Shown here piece by piece: positions 12,601 to 22,164 of a stretch of 64,000 bases of DNA (position 1 is the stretch's first letter; each line of letters starts with the position of its first letter). The position numbers and the translations under genes are program-made. The stretch lies in contig NC_087252.1 of NCBI RefSeq assembly GCF_037042905.1, positions 20,787,701 to 20,851,700 of the forward strand, given 5' to 3'. A model generated the notes under the pieces. The model searched no databases and was not told the origin of the DNA. It saw nothing but the letters and a program-made list of their open reading frames with translations. This DNA is from Lytechinus pictus. Lineage: Eukaryota; Echinodermata; Echinoidea; Temnopleuroida; Toxopneustidae.

Positions 12601-15600
12601 AGCGATTATGTTACGTTCATGATGGGCTCTTGAAACGATTTCAAGCAATCGGCATACTAATCGCGGCACATGACACATTTTTCAGTCGATTGCCAACCTC
12701 CGACCAACATGGATGTCCAGAATTTGGTTGGACTTATACATCTTGGCATTCTAAAAGAACATCACATCAGTTAAAAGTTGATTGCGAGGACAGGAGAAGG
12801 AGGAGGCCAAAAAGATACAGGGTCCGATCCTGGCTGTCACCTAAGTCATAATATACAATATTTTTAAAATTTCATTCAAAAGATGTCGATGAGCCTAATA
12901 GTTAATATGAGGGATGCATCCAGAATTTCATAAAAGAGCATAAAAATCTTTGATATGTAGTGGTTTTCTTTTCATCAAACACTGATTTCAACATGATCAG
13001 AGCTTGATCACTTTATTTTACATTGATCATGCAAAGACAGCTGATTTACAACTTAATTATTTCTTTTCATGGAGCACCTCTCAGTTAGACTATTCAACTT
13101 GATTCTCCTGTCTATCTCTAAGCGGATGTTTTTCTCACTTAGCAACGACTAGCCAATCAGATTTAAGCTGAGAGCAACCTCATGGTTAATTTTTACACTC
13201 CAACACACGCGGTAGAAAGTCTTCACCTAGTAAGGACATGTACAATTTCTGCTAGTCATTTTTCTTTGCAACACAACAAATAGCTCTTACTTTGGATTTA
13301 TTTTTCATCATCAGGATTTCAAGTTCTTCATTTTCCATCCTTTTGATTTTGGACATATGTAAATATATATTCATCGCTTGTGTTATCCAAGTGGACAGCG
13401 TGTAATATTTCTAGGAGAACATCTCGTGTCACGATTACCCTATTCGCGACGCGTTTCGCTGAGGCCTCACGTGCGCGGTCGTTCTTCATCGCGACATCGT
13501 TCTTCATTCGCATTTATCTTGTTTATGGACATCGCATTAAAGGATCCCGATGAATTAATCGCCACTTGATTTTCTACATTTTTGCCTTCGCATAGAGGAC
13601 CTCAGTGCTGGTGAGTCAATCAGATATTTTTATGTTAAGAAAGTTCTCATTTCTTACAGATATTCTGTTTATTTTTTTCCACAAAAGTTTGTCACTCAAA
13701 AATATTTGGTAAATTCCTTTCAAATTTGCTGACAAGAAGTAGTCTACTGATGTGAGAGCACTCATAAAAAGGGAGGGGGGCACAATGCCAGAATCTCCCT
13801 AAAGATTGCCTTTCCCAATCAATACATTAGTGATCGAATCATTAACAAAATTTGATGTTGTCTACTGTCACTGTGGTTAGAATTCAATTTATTTTCAAAA
13901 CATAATCAATTTATTTATTTCTGCAGAGGTAACCCATTTCGTCATCAAGACATGTGAGCGTCTTTTTTCTCTTTCCAGCTGGCTCAGCAGTAAGATTTTC
14001 ATCCTCCTCCTGTACCCCCTCCTCTTCCTCCTCTATCTCCTCCTCCTCTACCACCACCATAACCCCTTGATCTTCCTCTTCGACCGCCGGCCTAAGAGGG
14101 GTAGCTTGGGCAGCTTTCCCTTTTCTGGTCCTTTTTCTGGGAGGTATGTTTGAAAACGCCGTGGTATCGCCTCGTAATCTGTTGCAAATATGATAATCCG
14201 CCACCATCGGCACGGCGCTTTATAGCAGCGCGAACGGTTGTTGCGCAATCGCTGCCCAGTCATCAGCGGCGCAGCAAAAGCGCAACGCGAACGCCTGTAG
14301 CGGGCTGAGAACGTGTGCCACATGCCACCCAAAGAAGGAAGCGTCGTGGTGGAAGCTGTGTGAAGCGTGTCGAGCGCAAGGCAGTCGCCTTGTAAACGGA
14401 AGCAGCGTAGCAGAATTGTCTTGGGAACGGGCCTGAAAACCACGGGCGATCGGTGCCGCTTTTAATGCGCTTATACTACGCTTTATGCGTTGGGGCTCCG
14501 TTACAGCTACGAATATGTCGTTTGTAATACGCTCATGACTCGATTGTGATGCGCTTTAGTACCTCCGCGATCTCGCTACGTAAGTTTTGAACATGTTCAA
14601 AATTTTGTGGCGACCAGGAAGATGGTGGCGATCCTTGCCGCTTCAGAAAAGATCAAGGTACGACGGAGAAGATTGAAAAGATCAAGGCACGATCAAGCTA
14701 CGTTATACCACGCTTTGTCGATTTTTGACGATCGCAGTGGACTCGCCATCTAGTGAGATGGGGGTATTAAACCTCTTCATTTTATGAAATTATTGAAATT
14801 CAAGCCTTATTTCAAACATGGTTCATGTTTCAAATAACCAGAACTTTGTTATTTCTTGACCATTTTCTATAATTGAGGTATCAAATTAAAGAGCAGATAT
14901 TGAACTTTTTTAAAATGTGGTTTTCTTTTTAAAACCCAGATACGGCCCGCCAAGTGACTTTTTGGTATCCCCTTTTCAAATTGCTTTTGCTCACTCATGC
15001 GTGAATGAGAAATAATCTAAGTAATTTCAGAAGAAAGAAGAGATTCTAAGCTTTAAAATGGTAGGTCATTTGTCTACTGTATTTGCGATTAAGTTATGAT
15101 AAATCATCGATAAATCTCGGTTTCGTTTTTTGTGGGACGCACTGTATATGGTTGTGCCTCTCAAAGGGGGGGGGGCACCGACCGGATGTGTCCCTATGGT
15201 TCCGCCACTAGCATACGTCTATGATGGTCTATCTGTAACATATTGAAATTGAAAAGGTTTTATTATTATTGCACATTCGCAGCCAAAAAGATGAATTGAG
15301 TAAAACTTACAGGTATATCAGTACAAATGGTTTAAAACATCAAACATGCATAACTCGATATGGAGAGAGTACGTGCATAGTAAAATGAAAGTAAAAAGTC
15401 AAACATTTCCCAAACGAGATCAAAAGACTTCATGTAGTACAACGAAATGACTGATACAAAATAATAAGAGCGAAAATTGTCCTCAAAATCGATCAATGTC
15501 CTCCTGTTTATTGAGTGATCACATCAACATGATGCTGCCTAGCTGTCAGGCGACATAATTATAACGTAAAAATATATTGAATATTAATGTCAAAGATTGA

Positions 15601-16308
15601 AATAATTACAGATCGATCGGCTGTGAATAGTGACCAGCCGAACATTAGATTTAGATAAACCTTTTTAGCGTTTCATGAAAGGATTTGTCAGACGTTTTAT
15701 CCGACAAGTCCCATTTTATCCGAGTTTCCATAGTAACAATGCTTCTTAGCCAATTACAATCAAGGAAATTTGTCAGATCTGACAACTTGTCGGCGAAAAT
15801 GTTCATGAAACGCTCTCCTGGACTTACTTTTTTTTTTTTGTTAAAGTCAAAAAAAAAATTTCAAGGCTTTTGAGATTAAGAAGTTATAATTAGGATTAAA
15901 TATAAATCTGATCTGGATTTATTTCGAATCATTCAAATTGAGCATATAATTTTCCTAAAAAGTGTAAAAAATAAAGATAAAATAAAAGGTCTAGGTAATG
16001 GCGTCTCCATAATTATTTAATGCAGTTATTCCAAGATGGCGAAGGTACTCTCATCTCGTCTGAGAAGCAGATCAATGCATCCAGGTGATCGCGCTGCATT
16101 CTGGGTCAATCACGTGATGAAACATGGGGGCGACTACATGAGAAGTCCACTCAAAGATCTCAACTTCATACAACGAAATCTGCTAGACGCCTTGGGGTTA
16201 TTCCTTGTGGTTATATCAATAATTTTAGTGATTTTTTATAACTGTGTACGATGTTCATTTAGGCGCTGCAAGCGAATTTTCTTTAGTTCTAAACAAAAGA
16301 ATGATTAA
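3317..16308 (+). CDS. UDP-glucuronosyltransferase, complete, six exons
   Basis: Type I ER-membrane enzyme of the UGT (GT1) family that conjugates UDP-sugars to lipophilic acceptors. Exons: 3317-3646, 5745-6065, 7786-8037, 9161-9383, 10916-11135, 16026-16308; all introns GT/AG, phases 0,0,0,1,2. Starting at the second ATG (3317) gives 542 aa with a signal peptide at about residues 14-34. The upstream in-frame ATG at 3266 would give 559 aa with a poorer leader. Catalytic His48 lies in GEGSHYF and the partner Asp161 in VVVYDMIW. The donor-binding signature runs from W368 through HGG(386-388) to D410. A C-terminal membrane anchor (about 505-525) is followed by a basic tail ending KQKND, a KxKxx-type ER-retrieval signal. 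The 220-nt fifth exon matches the size of the equivalent vertebrate UGT exon. The Gln normally after D410 is Ala. Subfamily and substrate cannot be told. Confidence 0.93.
4402..5184 (+). repeat. Interspersed repeat with 13-bp inverted ends and internal ~180-bp units carrying DR1 motifs (copy 1)
   Basis: It lies in UGT intron 1. The left end GTCTCACCTGCAT is repeated inverted at 5172-5184. After a GC-rich head (CGGCGG repeats), about four diverged units of roughly 170-190 bp each contain 'GTTCATGAAACTTGGACATA', 'AATCAAGTATCACTGAACAT' and 'CATGACCAAGGTCAAAGGTC'. A second copy is at 33451-35000. Three units here contain the perfect direct repeat AGGTCA-A-AGGTCA (4625-4637, 4817-4829, 4980-4992). 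No coding sequence is seen. Confidence 0.85.
5745..6065 (+). CDS. UGT exon 2 (catalytic Asp)
   Basis: The acceptor CTTCTTAG|AAC and donor CAG|GTAGTG keep phase 0 on both sides. It encodes the segment ending in the acceptor-binding domain with VVVYDMIW (Asp161, partner of His48). Confidence 0.9.
6167..6445 (+). mobile_element. tRNA-derived SINE (copy A) in UGT intron 2
   Basis: The 5' head has an A-box-like GTGGTGTAGCGG and a B-box-like TGTTCGAATCCCACC spaced as in a tRNA. It is followed by an unrelated body and a 3' end 'AAAGTGCTATATAGAGGCC' with an (ATT)n-type tail. The tRNA-like part is not a functional tRNA: it is continuous with the body and has no clean cloverleaf end. Confidence 0.85.
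6446..7245. repeat. CACACTGT-rich element split by SINE B
   Basis: It contains repeated and inverted 'TTCACACTGTT / AACAGTGTGAA' motifs at about 6446-6640 and again at 7190-7240 ('ACACACTGTGATCACACTGT'). The SINE at 6646-6930 and a LINE-tail-like stretch (6930-7100) separate the two parts. It probably is a palindromic MITE with insertions; exact ends are unclear. Confidence 0.55.
6646..6930 (+). mobile_element. tRNA-derived SINE (copy B)
   Basis: The tRNA-like head has GTGGCCCAGTGGATTAG (A box) and GGGTTCGAATCCCAGCC (B box). The body includes 'CTAGCTTAGCCGGGTTATAT' and the tail 'AACAAGGTGGATATGTGCGC' plus (ATT)n. Its 3' half recurs at 57335-57490, and its end resembles the 3' end of the LINE at 46150-47390, as expected if the SINE uses that LINE's machinery. 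Confidence 0.88.
7246..7785. other. Rest of UGT intron 2
   Basis: AT-rich intron sequence with no recognised element or ORF. It ends in the exon 3 acceptor (TTATTCATACAG). Confidence 0.6.
7786..8037 (+). CDS. UGT exon 3
   Basis: The acceptor CATACAG|CGT and donor AGT|GTAAGC keep phase 0 on both sides. It encodes the end of the N-terminal domain, including the 'PNIIPIGGI' strand that precedes the UDP-sugar-binding domain in UGTs. Confidence 0.9.
8478..8694. mobile_element. 217-bp hAT-type MITE with 8-bp TSD TCAGGAGC
   Basis: Terminal inverted repeats CATAGGCGGCGGAAGC / CATTGGCGGCGGAAGC are flanked by a perfect 8-bp target duplication (8470-8477 and 8695-8702). Inside are three copies of a 'CCCCCTAAAAATTTT + poly-T' unit. 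It lies in UGT intron 3. Confidence 0.88.
8703..9160. other. Rest of UGT intron 3
   Basis: AT-rich with no element recognised. The short open frames here have no domain. It ends with the acceptor TTTTTGCTAG. Confidence 0.6.
9161..9383 (+). CDS. UGT exon 4 (start of donor domain)
   Basis: The acceptor TTTGCTAG|GAC is phase 0; the donor TTAG|GTAAGG is phase 1. It encodes 'GVILFTLGTY' and ends at 'MPWLPQNDIL', the first half of the UGT signature. Confidence 0.92.
9503..10458. mobile_element. hAT-like element, GTGCA duplication, CTCCCGC-rich left end
   Basis: Inverted ends CAGAGACTCCAAC are at 9503-9515 and, reversed, at 10445-10457. GTGCA flanks both sides, with a one-base offset on the right, consistent with a 5-bp TSD. 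The left 200 bp hold about eight copies of CTCCCGC and a perfect 30-bp palindrome at 9522-9551 centred on AGATCT. A G-run repeat shared with 57650-57905 lies inside (10010-10250). No transposase ORF is seen. Confidence 0.65.
10010..10250 (+). repeat. About 240-bp repeat, copy 1 (copy 2 at 57650-57905)
   Basis: It begins with a G-run and 'ACCAAGAAAAAAAAG', contains 'TTTCGCTCGCTCGCAA', and ends 'CTCATTACGCCACTGG'. The same order of motifs occurs in the second copy. Confidence 0.75.
10916..11135 (+). CDS. UGT exon 5 (core of UGT signature)
   Basis: The acceptor TCTATAG|GC completes Gly376; the donor AAAAG|GTTAGT is phase 2. It encodes HPKTHLFIFHGGNNGFYE and 'PLTGDAIDQG'. The position after the conserved Asp (D410) is Ala rather than the usual Gln. 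Confidence 0.93.
11190..11722 (-). mobile_element. Probable LINE 3' end fragment
   Basis: On the minus strand it ends 'GGAAATAAAGAATCAATCAA', that is an AATAAA followed by an (AATC)n tail, the pattern of LINE 3' ends seen elsewhere in the window. The upstream minus frame (about 11720-11430) has stops and no recognised domain. UGT intron 5. Confidence 0.45.
11847..15144. mobile_element. 3.3-kb mariner-type foldback with ~375-bp inverted arms
   Basis: TA dinucleotides flank ends that begin CAGTGCGTCCCA; on the right this reads TGGGACGCACTG after allowing one mismatch. The left arm 11847-about 12215 is inverted at about 14770-15144 with roughly 70-75% identity; both arms carry 'TTGATACCT', 'AGAAAATGGTCAAG' and 'TTTGGCGGG'-like blocks. 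The TA site and CAGT start are mariner/Tc1-like. A second TIR element (12308-14763) sits between the arms. UGT intron 5. Confidence 0.75.
12308..14763. mobile_element. 2.46-kb inner element with ACCCCCATCTCAC ends
   Basis: Ends TAATACCCCCATCTCACCAG and, inverted, TAATACCCCCATCTCACTAG bound GC-rich subterminal regions crowded with CGATCG/GCGATC motifs (12325-12660 and 14215-14740). The AT-richer middle holds an acidic minus-strand ORF (13911-14213, run of Glu, 'RKRTRKGK'). The superfamily is not recognised and the TSD is unclear (TAAT/ATTA). Base composition differs sharply from the surrounding DNA. Confidence 0.6.
15145..16025. other. End of UGT intron 5
   Basis: It contains a G-run, a short MITE (15667-15814) and AT-rich sequence up to the acceptor TTTAATGCAG. 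No gene is seen. Confidence 0.6.
15667..15814. repeat. 148-bp palindromic MITE, AGCGTTTCATGAA ends
   Basis: AGCGTTTCATGAA at the left is inverted at the right (TTCATGAAACGCT). Inner arms carry TTGTCAGA and CCGACAAGT. A related copy lies at 30572-30717, and a more diverged relative at 49567-49722. Confidence 0.75.
16026..16308 (+). CDS. UGT exon 6 (C-terminal helix, membrane anchor, ER signal)
   Basis: The acceptor AATGCAG|T completes Ser449. It encodes 'PGDRAAFWVNHVMKHGG', matching the UGT 'LDRAVFWIEFVMRHKG' block, then a hydrophobic helix and the basic tail KQKND before TAA (16306-16308). Confidence 0.92.
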
Positions 16309-17570
16309 TTTGTACAGGCGTGGTACTAGGGTATTTTGATGGCTAGGGTGGGGCAAGACCTATAGATTTTAACTTGATTGAAGTACAGGGAAAATTTAGA
16401 CTTACTGACGCGACTTGTATCTTTAAACGCCCTTCTTTCTTCCTGGTCCTTTTGATGAATGTTGAAGGAGAAATCGAACCATGCGGTGTTTGTGGAAGAA
16501 TGTCGTTTTATAAACAGATATTTTAAAAGAGAAAATGCGTGCCATAATATTATCAATAGACTCCTTCTTTTCTTCACTTCTGTTGTATTTCTCCTGTGTT
16601 CTGCATTATTGCAATGTTTTTTTTTTTACTTAAAAAAAAAGTTTTTATATAGTGTGAAATCGACACTTTATGTATTTTCTCACTTTAATCTTTGTTTCGT
16701 TATTCTTCTGTGTTAGTGCATTTTGTCACGCATCAAATATCATTGGATGGCAATTCAATTATAACTATAAGATTGTACAAAATGTCAATAAAATTGTCTT
16801 TCAATGTGATAGAAGAGGGAAACCTTGTGAAGAGAGCATTGCGGGGGGCAGGTTCCAGTGTGGTTAATTAGTTGGTAACTATTATCGTTTCTCTTTATCT
16901 ACCCATGGACCTGATCTACCGCATTCATTGTTGTATTTTTTTATTTTCCCCCACATTAATGATAATCCGAAAATGCGGATTTGGGAGTTTCAATAAAGAT
17001 TTAACTCAATTTTTTTCATTAGTGGAAACTATCATGAAGGGAGAGCCCTCAAATATTGAACTTCCCAAATCTTAAATTGACATTTTATATAAATGGTATT
17101 GTTTTTGCTCATCTAGAGAAATGTGTTCATAGAAACCATTTTAGAAGAAGTTCCTGTATTTCATGCTATTGCTTTACTTTGTCAAATGATTATTAAATGC
17201 TATTTTAGACATTTTATTTCAACTGTTCAAGATGTATAATATTATGTATATTTTGCGAAATGTGAAACAATTTTTTTTTAGTTCTTTACTGAAATGGACA
17301 TGGTTACTGTGCATTAAGCATTGTGGTTTAATTAAAGTAATTTAAAAGTAATTGGCTGCTATTACTCAAGCATTTATTTTGCTCAAATAGTTTGCCACTG
17401 CATTTGTTTTTTACTACTTTGTCTTATCCTTAAATTGTATTCATGTCTAATTTTTTGTTATGACACTGTTAAAAATTTGTCACATTGCAATGTACTTTAA
17501 TGTCATACTACGATTATGTTTATGTATTGTTAATTTATTTTGACTATACAATAAATGGCAAAAAGAAGCT
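16309..17570 (+). other. UGT 3' untranslated region (probable)
   Basis: AT-rich sequence without repeats. Candidate poly(A) signals are AATAAA at about 16785 and at about 17551 ('CAATAAATGGC'). Short open frames here are not supported. Confidence 0.5.
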
Positions 17571-17630
17571 GCTAAAAACTGCTTATCTAATAAAAGAGAG
17601 CCAATGGAGTAAATTAGAAAGTCAAAAAGG

Positions 17631-17670
17631 GGCCTAAGCTTTCGATCCTAGCAGAATCTTCGTCGGAGGC
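17631..17670 (-). ncRNA. Hammerhead-ribozyme-like core (tentative)
   Basis: On the minus strand the order is GCCT, CCGACGA, a hairpin (AGATTC-TGCTA-GGATC), CGAAA, GCTT, AGGC. The hammerhead consensus is CTGANGA - stem II - GAAA, so one core base differs (C for U4) and stem III is almost absent. GCCT/AGGC could form stem I. Short hammerheads are known in Penelope-like retroelements; no Penelope ORF is present here. Confidence 0.3.
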
Positions 17671-17885
17671 AAATAAATGCAGAAATACCTGCCAAAAAAA
17701 ATTATGACGAGTAAAGCGTATTATAATCTAAGAGGTTTATAATAATGAACGGTTTCTTAAAGTTTAGAATGTGGAGAGATAATCAACTTTATGACCTTAA
17801 TCTAAAGACACACTAAGAAATAGGGGTTCAAATAGCAGCACCACAGGGGGGGCTAGCGAATGATGGGTGCGATTACGAAGCACCA

Positions 17886-18297
17886 AATAGGGTGCAAAGA
17901 TGAAATAGGGTGCAGAGATGGAATATGGTGCAGAGATGAAATATGGTGCAGAGATGAAATAGGGTGCAGAGATGAAATATGGTGCAGAGATGAAATATGG
18001 TTCAGAGATGAAATAGGGTGCAGAGATGAAATAGGGTGCAGAGATGAAATAGGGTGCAGAGATGAAATAGGGTGCAGAGATGAAATATGGTGCAGAGATG
18101 AAATATGGTGCAGAGATGAAATAGGGTGCAGAGATGAAATAGGGTGCAGAGATGAAATAGGGTGCAGAGATGAAATATGGTGCAGAGATGAAATAGGGTG
18201 CAGAGATGAAATAGGGTGCAGAGATGAAATAGGGTGCAGAGATGAAATATGGTGCAGAGATGAAATAGGGTGCAGAGATGAAATAGGGTGCAGACTG
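17886..18297. repeat. 18-bp minisatellite, about 23 copies
   Basis: The unit GATGAAATAGGGTGCAGA alternates with GATGAAATATGGTGCAGA. The G/T variant follows a partly regular order (runs of three G-type then one T-type in the right half), indicating higher-order 72-bp amplification. Because 18 is a multiple of 3, it is open on both strands; this is not evidence of coding. Confidence 0.97.
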
Positions 18298-19122
18298 AGA
18301 TAAACCATGAAAATAAAGGTTCAGATTTGAACCTTTTTTATGTCAAGTATTATGCACCTTAAAAGGTTAAGAGTTGCACTTTTTATGGTGCAAACGAGCA
18401 TTTCTTGGTGCAAGTAATGATAACAGGTGCATTTTTGCACCTTAGGACCCAAGCTTACTGACCCAAAAGGTTGGTACAAATGTTTCATGTAGGGTTCACA
18501 AATTAGTAGTGTGTAAATAGACATATTCTTAAAAGTGATATTCATATTGTAAAAAAAAAAAATAGGACATGCAGAAGAAATAAATAAAACACTTAAAGGA
18601 ATGTTCCAGGCTGAAGATATTTATATTTCAATAAATAGAGTATAATTCACAGAGCAAAATGCTGAAAACTTGTTCGAAATCGGATAAAAAATAACGAAGT
18701 TATTGAATTTAAAGATTTGCCTTATTCTTGTGAAACAGTTTTATGAATATTCATTAGGTGGGCTGATGGTGTCATATCCCAGCTTGTTCTTTTGTATATT
18801 ATAAAATTAGGTTTATCAAAAAAATTCTTCCAAGAACTAAAACAGTTGGATTGACAACTGATTATTGCTGCAACTTATTTCATTATAATGAAATTAATAG
18901 TAAATTATCATTTACACATGTACGAAAAAATGAAACAATATTATGATTTTATGTAATAACATATTAAGAAAGAGGAAAGTGGGGATGTGACATCATCAGC
19001 CTACCTAATGAATATTTATGTCGACGTGCATAAAAAATTTTCACAACTTTAAAATTCAATATCTTCGTTATTTGTTATCCGACTTTAAAGATTTTTTTAG
19101 CATATTGCTTGTGAATACTGTA

Positions 19123-20109
19123 CAGTGCGTATCAAAAAAAGATTACACTTTGTAAAAATCCTGTAAAATTATGCATTTGTAATATCCTGAGGATTTTTCC
19201 ACATTTTAACATTGGTACAGATTCATTTAAGCAAATGACGATATAACTGTCGAAAAATATTTCCGCTTGAGTGAGCACCACTTACTTTTGAAAAGTTAGT
19301 GAAAAATGATTTGCGCAGAACTTTGAAATAGTTATGCGAATAAAAGTAGACCTTAATCATAAACAACACGTGGGATTTAGCTAGTAAAATTGATTTGAAG
19401 ATATCTTTTACCTTTTTCAAACTTGTTTCCTTGCCCAAAACGCTTCGAAGAGTGCATTGCGCCCCACCCCACTCCCCAACACACAGAGGCCATCGTGACG
19501 ATATTTGCTTTACACTGAGCTGTGATTTACATGAAATGGCTTAGGCTTGATTTTCATTTTGTTGATCATTGTCAAGCTTGGAAAAAGTGTGGAGAAACAA
19601 ATATTAAATGAAAAATAAAATGAAAACCCACTTTAAATGGTAAAAACTTAGTGAAAAAATGCTGGAGATGTCTGATATAAACTTTTGTTCAGATTTAGTT
19701 ATGTCCTCAGATCCAGCTGGCACAAAAAGGGTAAAGTTTGTGCTTACTAAGTGTTGAAATGTCAATTTGGGTGGCAAAATTGTTACAAAATGCTCGAATG
19801 TATCCGTTTTATTTCAGTTGACTAAGGATGCAAGGGAAATGAATGAGAAATGTTTCGCATGGTACGTTTGATTTCGCTCTTTCCCCTTGACACAGCGTGA
19901 AAACGAGCATTTCTGCGCAAACAGAATTCTACGAGCTTTACAAAAATTGACAGTGCTCACTCAATTGTGACATTCTGTCAAAACTTTTACTTTCATTGGA
20001 TAAATGAGACCCATACCCAAGATTATATGTGAAAAAATTACCCACATGTTGTATATTTTTTAATTCCCAGAGCTTTTTCAAAGTGTAAACTTTTTTTTGA
20101 TACGCACTG
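19123..20109. mobile_element. 987-bp mariner-type non-autonomous element nested in the Kolobok-type foldback
   Basis: TA duplication (19121-19122, 20110-20111) and TIRs that both begin CAGTGCGTATCAAAAAAA and continue with TTACACTTTG. No transposase motif is found in any frame of the interior. Confidence 0.88.
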
Positions 20110-20152
20110 TATTTATTTAGATATAAATATTCTTGGCCTGGAGTATCCCTTT

Positions 20153-20307
20153 CAGGGGCCGCGGAGGCTGGGGGAGGGGTTCAGCCCCCCCCCCCCACTT
20201 TTTTCTCAAATCGTGTACAAAAACGTAAAAATGACCATATGATTGTGATTTTTTGCATGGTCAGCCCCCCCCCCCCCCCCACTTTGAAAACCGTTCCGCG
20301 GCCCCTG
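20153..20307. mobile_element. 155-bp hAT-like MITE with 5-bp TSD CCTTT
   Basis: TIR CAGGGGCCGCGGA at both ends, with direct repeat CCTTT on each side. Two C-runs inside are diagnostic of this class in the window. Removing it and one CCTTT restores the TATCCCTTTAA end of the host Kolobok-type element. Confidence 0.8.
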
Positions 20308-22164
20308 CCTTTAAAGAAGGGAAAGAAAGCAAAAGAGAAGAAAGAGAATTTAGAACATGAGAGCTATGATCGAGTCGGAGTAAAATTATATTATGCATGG
20401 ATTAAAATAGTAAAAATACCAAAGATATTCCTCTTTTCACGACCAAGACAAATGCTGTTTTGGTCAGAAAAGGGTCGGAGGAAGCCCAGCTATATATATA
20501 GGCAGTCGGAGGAAAGGTCGGAGCAGTGCCCATCGATCTGGACAGTGTTACTCCGACCATTGTCCACCTTCATCGGACCAAGAAACTCCTAGATTCGAAG
20601 CCAGTATGAGTAATTGGCCGAAGGAAGGTTTGTAACTCTGTACGTCCACCGTCACTAAAAATCATGCTAAAAATGTTTCACAGACCATTCCTCTAACTGG
20701 GATTCCTCCGACATACAGTGTAAGCAGCGCCTTTATCATTTTAATCCAAGCATGATATAATATAGTCCGGGAGCAAGGACCTGTGAAAAATGAGTTCGTA
20801 CAACCCACACCACAGAAAAGGTTTGATACCATAGGTAGTTATTATGGACCCTCTAGATCACTGCTAGGTAGGTAGTAGTCTCAAATTGTGGTATCACTTT
20901 TTTTCTACCGTTGAATTTAAAGAGCAATTAATTAATGTAAAATAGCAAAAAATGAAAAAAATTTATATCTTTTAAGGGAAAGGTGAAATGTAACTTGCCA
21001 TATCTCCGATTTTGACACACAAATACGTCATTCATGTATCAAAATGTTGCTGGGTGACAGCTCTAACGTTACAGCAACATTTAAAAGTAAAAATTGAGAT
21101 ATCGAACCTTCAAAATAGGAACACACTAATGGCCAGTGTCCATTTCCATCTCAAGTAGATATGAAAGAATTAAGACGATATATTGATTTTTGTATTTAAA
21201 TATGTGGCGCTCTATAAAACTATACCTGGATTAAATATGCGTTAGTCATAATAAATGAAGATTTTTAAACATTTTCAGATATATTCTAACTAGCCTGCGG
21301 GCTACTATTTACAATATTGTAGTGCCGTTAGTTTGGGATCCAACACTGCTTAAATCAATTAGAATTACTTTTTACTGGCGATATAATCTGATCCAAACCA
21401 AATTCATTACCACTGGCGTAGGACCCCGCCCTCAAAAATTAAAATGATGGGGCCAGACATGGTGTATGGGGTTAAATGCCTAAGGAACTGTGCGCGACCG
21501 AAGCGATTGAGCCAAAAATAACGTTTTTGATACACCAATATGTTTTTTGACAGATTATGACATATTATCCAGAAAATATAATATTCCCTCCTTTACCTTT
21601 CCTTTTCTTTCTTCTAACTTCATTTTTTCATCGCGAATCTTTTTAGTGGTCAACAACCCCAAGCCCCCCCCCCCCCCATTTTTACAGCAGTATTAATTAC
21701 TGAACATCATAAAATGTAAATATTTCCAAGGCGTTTATCCCCTCATAGTCTTTGTTTATATCAATCCCCCCCCCCCATAAGTATGATGATATTCGCCACC
21801 TAAATAAGAATTATTAAAAACCATGAGTTAACAACAATTAAAAATAAAAGGGCTACGTGAAGGGAAATGAAGAGAAGAGAGGAGAAAAAAGAAAAGAGCA
21901 TAAAGAGGCGAGCAAGCAAGTAAAAAAAGAAAGGGCATGAACTTATGATGCAAATGACCTAGGAGTAGATTTAACGCATATTTTAGTGATGCAGCTTTTT
22001 ATTTTTATTGATCTCCTGCAAATTATTAAGGAAACATTTGCTCAAAATATAATCCTGGCATATTAAAGCCTATTTTTACAGGAACCTGTTAAAAGTTACC
22101 TCCCCCTTTTTCGTACTTGACATGTATTTGGAAATATCGTCTTTTGGCATCCCCATTGGAGCAA

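Larger units (their letters stand above)
18593..20314. mobile_element. T2/Kolobok-type foldback (TTAA) carrying two nested insertions
   Basis: TTAA-flanked ends TTAAAGGAATGTTCC and, on the right, TATCCC...TTTAA (interrupted by the hAT insertion at 20153). Inverted inner arms contain the 'CGGATAA...AACGAAGTTATTGAA' block and 'AATATTCATTAGGTGGGCTG'. The TTAAAGGRR start is the T2/Kolobok MITE hallmark. It is the same family as 28015-29037. Confidence 0.82.

Noticed and set aside
13911..14213. 100-codon acidic ORF ('RKRTRKGK', Glu runs) as a host gene
   Set aside because: It lies inside a TIR element and is driven by CTC/CCT-rich repeats; at most a transposon-encoded remnant. Kept as part of that element only.
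17886..18297. CRISPR array
   Set aside because: Direct head-to-tail repeats without spacers in a eukaryotic genome; a minisatellite.
17853..18308. 147- and 151-codon repetitive ORFs (DEIGCR and SLHPIS repeats)
   Set aside because: An 18-bp unit is necessarily open in frame on both strands; no start context, no flanking coding sequence.
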